A DNA stretch of 64,000 nt from Leucogyrophana mollusca (Eukaryota > Basidiomycota > Agaricomycetes > Boletales). Where the stretch lies: positions 1-64,000 of the forward strand of contig MU266390.1 of the NCBI GenBank assembly GCA_021014945.1, in the 5' to 3' direction. Shown here one piece after another: positions 55,201-64,000 of this stretch. Position numbers and translations under genes: made by a program. The notes under the pieces are model-generated. The model searched no databases. It worked only from the letters and a program-made list of their open reading frames with translations, and had not been told where the DNA came from. Each line of letters opens with the position of its first letter. The first letter of the stretch is position 1.

Positions 55201-56072
55201 AGATCCATACATCAGACAGAATAGAGTGACTACTATTGGCTTGGTACACGCATTTACCACTAAATTGATAGCATCAGAAATTTGCTCGAGCCGCAGATGG
55301 CGAGGACATACATCCAAATACCGTCTATGACTTTTTGGCATGGGGAGCTTTTGATGAACCTTCGTGCCTTACTGATAATAGCCATTTCGATGGCATTGCC
55401 CACGCGCTCCTCAAGGTCATCGTCGCGCTCCTCCCTCGCCATATCGACAATATGGGGGTCAGCTCCTGACCATACAGGCCAGCTGGTCGTGAGTACAAGA
55501 GCCAGGTCGAGCATACTATTTCCATTGTCGCGCAGGATGCGAATAGCAAGGATTTCGCACAGAGTTGCGCGCGTTGAAGAGAGGGGACCTGTGGTCAAAT
55601 TCTGATCTCGGATAAAGTGCACTCGGTTCAGAAGGAAACAGAAGACAAGAGATTTGTTGCCTGCGCGCTGGATAGATTTGTACTTTTCTTCGAGGGGTCG
55701 TATCAGTGGGTATGTCAAGTCTGGGGCTGTTAACTAATCGACCCGAATAAGGGGGCGTCGCTGTGGATACGAGATGCAACTGACCGCTTCAAACGTCAAT
55801 GGCGTATCTAACGACCCAGTGAGATTATGGACTCATACGCCGGCGAGGACGAGCACTTGCCAATGTAATGCTAGAATGATTTTGGGAGAATTAGCTGGTT
55901 TGCGAGTCGTCGCATAACGATAGCTTACCATGACGTCCTATGACCGGAATGGTAAGCCGACGACCTCGTACAAAGTATTAAGGCCGCTCACCCCTCGAAT
56001 CATATGGATAATAGGCCATACATCGACATCTTCGTGGGGCAATAAAGACCGTCTTTCCCGGGATTGAGACAT
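52288..56072 (-). CDS. YVC1: Vacuolar TRP-type cation channel, Yvc1-like
   Basis: This is a predicted calcium-permeable channel of the vacuolar membrane that releases Ca in response to stretch or osmotic shock. It starts at 56072 (MSQSRERRSLLPHEDVDVWP). The N-terminal domain has YPLIRPLEEKYKSIQRAGNK, VFCFLLNRVHFIRDQNL and STRATLCEILAIRILR (about 55550-55720). Membrane segments follow over many small exons (about 53400-55100). Near the pore and last helix are ILSNTFAKINEDAAAEAMFR, AVFSYQPPVNLLALCVLLPS and HKVVFYPS/NVFMIR-type blocks. The cytosolic tail holds YLIPFLDLSNDYVSPLYKEL, LPLLHLQAFFEGLAG, a low-complexity region (52450-52960) and a final helix KLEKIEERQKRIEDMLLQL that may form a coiled coil. 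At least 15 exons are needed, and some boundaries in the membrane part are uncertain. It is divergent from MBP1, with only 175 nt between the starts. Confidence 0.83.
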
Positions 56073-56153
56073 TGTTAGCAGTATAAAGTCATGTACAAGG
56101 TCGTAGTTTCGGTATAAGAATGTTGCCACAGTACTAGTTTGAGCTCCGACGGC

Positions 56154-56159
56154 ACGCGT
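56154..56159. promoter_or_regulatory. MCB word (ACGCGT) in the YVC1/MBP1 divergent promoter
   Basis: ACGCGT occurs within ggcacgcgtcgg, 89 nt before the MBP1 ATG at 56248, followed by further cgcg words at about 56170-56190. MCB is the known target of MBF, of which Mbp1 is the DNA-binding subunit, so this could be an autoregulatory site. The same word occurs elsewhere in the window inside coding exons, so chance is possible. Confidence 0.4.
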
Positions 56160-56247
56160 CGGTCTATGTCGCGTTCTCGCGCGCAGACGCCCAAGCACAT
56201 TCTCCCTTGTCACCGACCACAACACCCGCCACAATCCTGCAATTTTT

Positions 56248-59116
56248 ATGCAGGCTTTATCACGAACAGCGGTCCAACCGCCTCCAGTAAAAATATACAA
56301 TGCCGTCTATTCTTCCGTTCAGGCTGGTTTATTTCATTTATCGCATTATCCTCGCTCTGACACGGTCGCGTCACGCACTAGGTATACGAGTGTATGGTCC
56401 GGGGCATCGCTGTAATGCGCAGACGTGGTGACTCCTACGTCAATGCCACCCAAATATTGAAAGTGGCCGGCATTGAGAAGGGGAGGCGCACCAAGATCCT
56501 TGAGAAAGAAATTCTTCCCGGAAAGCACGAGATCGTCCAGGGCGGCTATGGCAAGTACCAAGGAACTTGGTTCGTGTTTTACTTTGACACCGCAGTGGAA
56601 CTCATGCTAATATTATTGCAACGTCAGGATACCCCTTGACAGAGGGCGTGACATCGCTTCACTGTACGGCGTCGCCCCTCTGCTTGCTCCGTTGTTCGAT
56701 TTCACCCCAAATACAAACTCGTTAGGATCGTTACCTACCGGTCACTCAGCCTCGTCTCCGCGACCCCTTTCTGCGTCGTCTTCTTTCTCTGGCCTGGGAA
56801 CATCTGGGAGCTTTTCTCAGCCCGGACTCGCACCACCGCCGATCATGCCTGGCTCTGCCCTCCGCTTGTTAAATCAGGGACGCGCCCAGGGCCTTTTTAC
56901 CCCCTCTACATCTGCTCTCGCTCCATCACGGTCTGCGACGTACGCACCTAATTATTCAGGAGGATACGCTCAGTCACCTTTCTCTGGAGCCCCCACGCCT
57001 CCTCCGATACAACAGTCTTTGAAACGAGCACGTTCCGATTCCGAAGTTGTAGCGGCGACACGGGAATCGCCCCATGCCTCAGGGAACCAACGATCCTCAC
57101 ATCCGCTTCTTGAGGCAGCCCCAGATATCCACATGTCGGACCGCTCAAGACCAGCGTCGACGGCGCCACCTGGCAACGAGGAAGATGGCCCGTCGCCTAC
57201 AAAGCGCGCCCGTACAGAACACCCTCTGTCGCAGTCTCAGACCGAGCCGTCATCTCAACTTTCTCGCCGAACGCTGTCTAATACACCTACGCAGATCCTT
57301 TCGCAAGCAACTGTTGCTACCCAACCACTTACGCGACCGACTTCACGAGCACATGTCTCATCTCCTCAGCTCGCTAATAACACCCTTTCTAGACCCTCAA
57401 GCGGCGGGTCTGCACCAACGAATGGCAAATTGGCGAATGGGGAGACGTTGAGCCTCCGCTTCGCCTCCAAACCGACGATGCTTCGGGAACCGACTGCCTC
57501 GTTAAGAGATGCTCGTCGGGCTGCCATTATCGCAGCCATATGTCGGCAAGACGACCCAGGCCCCGTTCTAGATGTGCTTCGTGAAATCACAACCGACCCT
57601 TCCGCGCCCATTGACATTGACACCATCCTCGATGACAAGGGCCATTCCGCGCTACACTTGGCAGCTACAATGGGCCGTCAGCATACCGTCAACGCCCTCA
57701 TTAGCAATGGAGCAGACATCCATCGCGGCAACTACAGCGGCGAGACTCCTCTCATGCGTGCTGCCATCGACCCTCATAACTTCGACCAGCAAACTTTCCA
57801 CACTCTCGTCACCTCCCTCCACCAATCCATCCGTACCCTCGACACGTCCCGGAAAACCGTCATTCACCACATCATGCACCTTGCCGGGGTATCAGGACGA
57901 GCGGTCTGCGCCCGATATTACCTCGACCAAATATTTATGTGGATAGCCCAGAACCAGGGTGGCGACTTTCGGTCTATCGTTGATTTACAAGATGAGCATG
58001 GCGACACAGCTCTGAATATCGCTGCGAGAGTAGGTAACAGAAGTCTGGTTAGGACTTTGCTGGATGTAGGTGCGAACCGAATATTACCGAACAAGCTTGG
58101 CTTGCGACCTGGAGATTTCGGTGTGGAGGTCGAGGTGAGTATAGCCATGATGATGCTCACGCGATCAATCATCTGAGCGATATCAGGAGCTCAGCGGAGG
58201 ACCTCGTGCGGAAGACTTGCTGGCATCATTACGGTCAGGTCCGTCAGCCCCTGTGCAGAAAAGTCAAGATATAATTGCAGGTTCGTGCCCCAAGGCATGC
58301 TTATCTTCGTGCCGCTCACCCCTTCGCACAGACATGACCTCCATGATTCAAGCCTTGAGCAGCGAATTCTCCACGGAGATCAAGTCTAAACAGGACTCTC
58401 TTGATGTGACCCAGGCTCACCTCCGAGCCGCAACTCGTGAACTTTCGGAGCAGCGCAAGCAAATACAATTATGGCAAAGCCGGTGCGGAGAGCTCGACCA
58501 GGTTCACCAGCGGATTAGGAATCTCGAGAAAGCAATGGCTGACGAGGATAACTTTGACTGGACGGGTAGGACAGATCTGTCAGGAAGAGACGCTCGCGAG
58601 ACGGCAGGGCCTGCGTTCCAATGGCGTGGGCACAGCTCTACCATGGCCGGGATCGGGGGTTCGATGGATATATCGATCAATGTTGAAACCGAGCCTCCAG
58701 TACCCACAACTGACTCGGTAGCGAGCTTGATAAGACTGCGGCGGCTGAAGTTGTGGAATATGAGGATGGAGGAGCTGATGGAGGCGAGGCTGAAGTCTTT
58801 GCAGGGTGCGAGCGCGGAGAAAGAATACCAATGCAAGAAGATTGTTGCATTGTGTACAGGTATCCCGGTCCACAAGGTGGAGGATGTGAGTTGTCCAGGT
58901 CACCTGGTGGTAGCGAGCTGTAATTTATTTGGCGTGTTTAGATGCTGGAAAACCTGGTGGTCGCAGTGGAGAGCGAGGCTCAAGTTGTGGATATCGTCCG
59001 GGTTTCTGGGTTCATGCAGAAGGTGAGCGATCTAGTTCCCTCACCCTGAATGTTTTTTGAGCTGATGACGCACTCTCCATTGCTGAACCTTCTAGGTCAG
59101 GGATGGCCTTATCTAA
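56248..59116 (+). CDS. MBP1: MBF transcription factor DNA-binding subunit, Mbp1/Res1-like (APSES plus ankyrin repeats)
   Basis: This is the cell-cycle regulator of G1/S genes. The start at 56248 ([20 protein letters not shown]) fits the family better than later ATGs because it includes the APSES entry strand. Exon 1 (56248-56322) ends YSSVQ. Exon 2 (56382-56569) gives [40 protein letters not shown] and [16 protein letters not shown]. Exon 3 starts at 56628 with [19 protein letters not shown]. Joining exons 1 and 2 in register with the family (YSGVPVYE) needs a GC donor (cag|gctggt). A Ser/Pro-rich linker with a likely nuclear localisation signal ([18 protein letters not shown]) leads to ankyrin repeats at about 57600-58100 ([58 protein letters not shown]). 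The C-terminus has a coiled coil (58330-58530) and an Swi6-binding-type region ending RDGLI. Confidence 0.9.
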
Positions 59117-59232
59117 TTATCGAGGACGCAGATCCCCGTCTCTGGCCAGTCTCTTATTTGTTTATTGTTTATTCTGGCGCCACGGTTTCGTCTCCTCGCA
59201 AATGTATCACACCCCCACAGTTTTATTTAAAG

Positions 59233-61189
59233 TTATACGGGCACATCTTCTGGAGAAAACAGCTGGAAATTACGATTGTATGTACCTGAAGCGAGGAGCT
59301 GCCCATCGCTCGACAGATCAACAGACATCACCTTCCCCGAGTCCGTTGTGAGCGTACGCTGGAGCTGCCAGTCATCCGCGCTCCATAATTTCACGAAGCC
59401 GTCGTAACCGGAACTTGCCAGGTATAACCCTGAGCGGTATTTCCACTCCTCCAGATCGGACGCGGCGTCGTCATGGTTTTTGTCTGGATCCTCGTTGACG
59501 CCGTTCATCGTCACGTCCGCTGTCACAGGTTTGGAGGGCGGGAGCGCATCGCTTCGGAAGAAACGCACGTCGGAGACGTTGGATAAATGGGCGGGGATGG
59601 TATAGAGGGCTTTGAGCGAGCGCATGTCCCATATCCGGATAGTGTCATCGCCGGCGCCCGTCGCGATTTGATATCTGCCTAAAAGTTAGTTTTCCGAATA
59701 GCCTCTGGTGGAGGTCAGGGTAACGGACCCATTAGGTGAGAAGCTGATTGCAAAGATGGCTTGGACGTGCCCGTCGAGCACCATGGCTGTTCGACCTGTC
59801 CGAAGGTCCCAGACACGCCCAATTGCGTCAAGACCACTATATCGAGGAACATTCAGATAACTGGAAGAAAAGAGCACAGGGATACACAAACCCAGACGCA
59901 ACCAATGCCCCGTCGTCCTGAAATTCTACCGAATACACCTCTTTCGAATGACCCTCCTGGAGTAACAGCTCCTTTGAGGTGTTCACATCCCACAGCCGCC
60001 ATGTTGTATCGAAGCTGGCCGACGCGACGTAATCACCGGAAGGATGGAATGCCACACGACATATACGGTCTGCATGCCCCTTCATTACAGACAGAGGTGC
60101 ATCGCTACGGTGGAGAGTCAGTGCCACTAAAAGATGGCTCCAACTTCGATGACTGACCTGTTCAGAGACCACAGATTCACGCACATGTCTCCAGCTCCCG
60201 ACGCAAGGTTGACGAGTTCCTCACCTTGTGACAGCGTAGCTTGTGGATGCCACGCAACTCCGCCAACCCGATCTCCATGCCCTGAAAGCAGGTATAAGCC
60301 GAGAGCGGAACGAATTCAAATGAACATACCTCGCAGCGTTCGTATCGTCGTACATGCGGGCACATTCCAGAGTTTGACGGTCCCTGACCAGCTGCCGGTA
60401 GCAAGAATTTTGCTATTTGGAGCGAAGCGTACTTGCGATATAGGCCGTTCATCTCCGATCTGAGAACCAAGATTACTGTACCGCTGTGAAGGGCACGTGT
60501 AAGATAAAAATTCTTGAAGCCCAAGTGTATAAGTACCTTGACTTCTGCGAAAACCTTCTTGCGCAGATCGATAATTCGACCGAGGGGCATTTTACTGTCT
60601 ATTCGCTGCTGGGCGACTCGCTTTTGAGCTCTGTAAGAGTCACGAGGATGGGACATTGTAAGCACCTTACTGCCATGACCTATCGGTAGCTAAAATCCAA
60701 CCTGGGAAGTGAGTATTCCGCTAAGCGTCTCCGTGCTGCCAGGAGCTCAAGGGAGCCCTCCGTGTAGAATTCTTCCTGCTGTCCTGGCTATCAGGATCAG
60801 TACAGATGTTTGAGTGAGCAGTGCGCACCTCATCTTCACTCTCGTCAGAAGATTCCTCGTCCATCTGTACATCATCACCACGAGCAGCGTTGATTTGGGA
60901 CAGGACATAAATCAACCGGTCTCGACGATCTGCTTGCTGTGAGGATCTTAAGTGTCAAAAAGGCTTTGTGATAGAGCGAGATCCGTACCCGTTCTCCGAA
61001 CAGCGTGATGGGCTCCCCAATCTCTCGCAGCCTTGCCTTGACACGGTTGTCCTCGGTAGGTACAGCCAACTTTCGTGCCTTCTTCTTGCGCTCCAATTCA
61101 TCCAGGATCACCTTATTTTCCAACCGGGCTCTCTCGGAGCCCAGGTAGTTCCCGTCGTCCATAAGCGAGTCATATGTGAGCTCGGCCAT
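59233..61189 (-). CDS. PRP4: U4/U6 snRNP splicing factor Prp4 (WD40)
   Basis: This is a core protein of the U4/U6.U5 tri-snRNP that binds Prp3 and U4/U6 RNA. It starts at 61189 ([20 protein letters not shown]). The N-terminal part contains the SFM/PRP4 motif region ([20 protein letters not shown], [18 protein letters not shown]) and an acidic stretch ([12 protein letters not shown]). A middle helix region follows ([20 protein letters not shown]). Then seven WD40 repeats run to the stop at 59233: [140 protein letters not shown] and [12 protein letters not shown]. About seven introns. An Asp-rich insertion ([20 protein letters not shown]) sits in the sixth blade. It is convergent with MBP1, 116 nt apart. 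Confidence 0.9.
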
Positions 61190-61720
61190 TGCAGGAGGTG
61201 AAGAAAGTGGCTACACTCCACACGAAAGTGCTGAATAGTCTGAAAGCGTTTGTTTGGCAACAGCCTTAGATCCAAACAATCGTTTCTGGACATCCTGTCA
61301 CTTGATGCATTCCTTTCCCCAAGCTCACGATGGACGATATTCCCATCAATGCATGGGGTATGTGAGAGTTGTTTCGGGACAAGTCATGACACTAGGTGGT
61401 GTTTGTGAATATCTGATATCATTTCGCAGTCCCATCAAAGGCGGTGTCATAATGACTGGACATGTACCTATACACAATATTATCAGTCTTTGTAGTTGTA
61501 CACGCTTCCATTCCAGAGATCGCCCGTGCGTGCCCAAAGAATGACTAGTGGTAGTTATAAATTATCGTCCGATGTTCTCACTTTGGGCGCTTTCCCTACA
61601 ACGGCATAACAACGCATGTTTAAAAGTCTTCAGCTTCTTTACGTCCTTCCTTCATTTCTTCTTGGAATTTTTCAGTCAAGACTGCATCCCCCACTTTGAC
61701 TTTCTTCTTCTCGGACTACC
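61190..61720. promoter_or_regulatory. Divergent promoter region between PRP4 and the NDR kinase
   Basis: This 531-nt region separates two gene starts on opposite strands. The last 120 nt before 61721 are pyrimidine-rich (cttctttacg, cttccttcatttcttc), typical of a fungal transcription start region. Frames inside it (61254-61544) have no motif. Confidence 0.45.
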
Positions 61721-63658
<1,938 letters not shown>

Positions 63659-64000
63659 AAGAGGTCTCTACGCGTTGCTTCTCACCTTTGGAATTGATAC
63701 CCTGTCCGGTACTATAGACTCTGGGCCACTGTAATCTTGGAACATCCAACTTTGTGTGCATCAGGTTGTTCTCCCTGGACGTCTTTGTTGTGAGAGCAAT
63801 TATTTTGGCAGGCGTTGAGCCAAGATACGTGACACTCACGGTCCCGGTTCCGGACCGGACGTCTATCTCATATCCATGTCCTGCTGACCCACGGAACTCG
63901 GACTCAGACACTCTAGGCTTTCATAGTAGGAACTTGTATAAATCCCATCGCTAGTACTATGGCAGGGGCTCAAGGACTACTCAATCTTTCCCTCCGAATT
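63659..64000. other. 3' flank of the NDR kinase gene to the window end
   Basis: This presumably holds the 3' UTR. No coding motif was found; a minus-strand frame at 63636-63911 has no support. Confidence 0.4.

Overview
The window is nuclear DNA from a filamentous basidiomycete, most likely an Agaricomycete. Genes are split by many 48-70 nt introns with GT...AG ends, intergenic gaps are mostly short, and the protein types (GH18 chitinase, HpPgdA-type CE4 deacetylases, SepH/Cdc7-type kinase, APSES factor, Ser-rich GPI protein, hAT-type transposase remnant) fit that group. I reconstructed exons by joining open segments at consensus splice sites so that conserved motifs stay in frame. No rRNA, tRNA or CRISPR array was recognised.

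Layout, left to right. 1-6.6 kb (+): actin-binding protein Abp1 (ADF-H plus two SH3), RNase H2 subunit C, and a Ser/Thr-rich GPI-anchored surface protein. 7-13.1 kb (-): a type B carboxylesterase and two tandem CE4 polysaccharide deacetylases. 14-22.4 kb: an APC amino acid/GABA-type permease (+), a secreted agmatinase (-) and a MATE transporter (+), which together look like a possible polyamine or nitrogen locus. 22.6-28.7 kb (-): an F-box protein and a Bye1-like PHD/TFIIS/SPOC transcription regulator. 30.9-36.6 kb (+): a 1784-residue SepH/Cdc7-type kinase that also carries a calponin-homology domain, a C1 zinc finger and a C-terminal CaaX box. 37.6-40.8 kb: a secreted protein of unknown function (+) and a GH18 chitinase (-). 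42.4-46.6 kb: a SnoaL-like protein (-), a tail-anchored coiled-coil protein (+), Coq3 (-) and a Rib2-type deaminase (-). 46.8-52 kb (+): two tandem S10 serine carboxypeptidases separated by a hAT transposase remnant. 52.3-63.7 kb: a Yvc1-type vacuolar TRP channel (-), an Mbp1-type APSES/ankyrin factor (+), splicing factor Prp4 (-) and an NDR kinase Cbk1/Orb6 (+).

Main points of interest: the CH-kinase-C1-CaaX architecture; possible MBF (MCB) sites upstream of both MBP1 and the RNase H2C gene; a candidate agmatine/putrescine locus; two recent tandem duplications that copied their promoters; and paired paralogue introns that differ by GC-AG versus GT-AG. Most of the rest is ordinary housekeeping or secreted-enzyme content. 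Several gaps of 1-2 kb hold no gene I can recognise.
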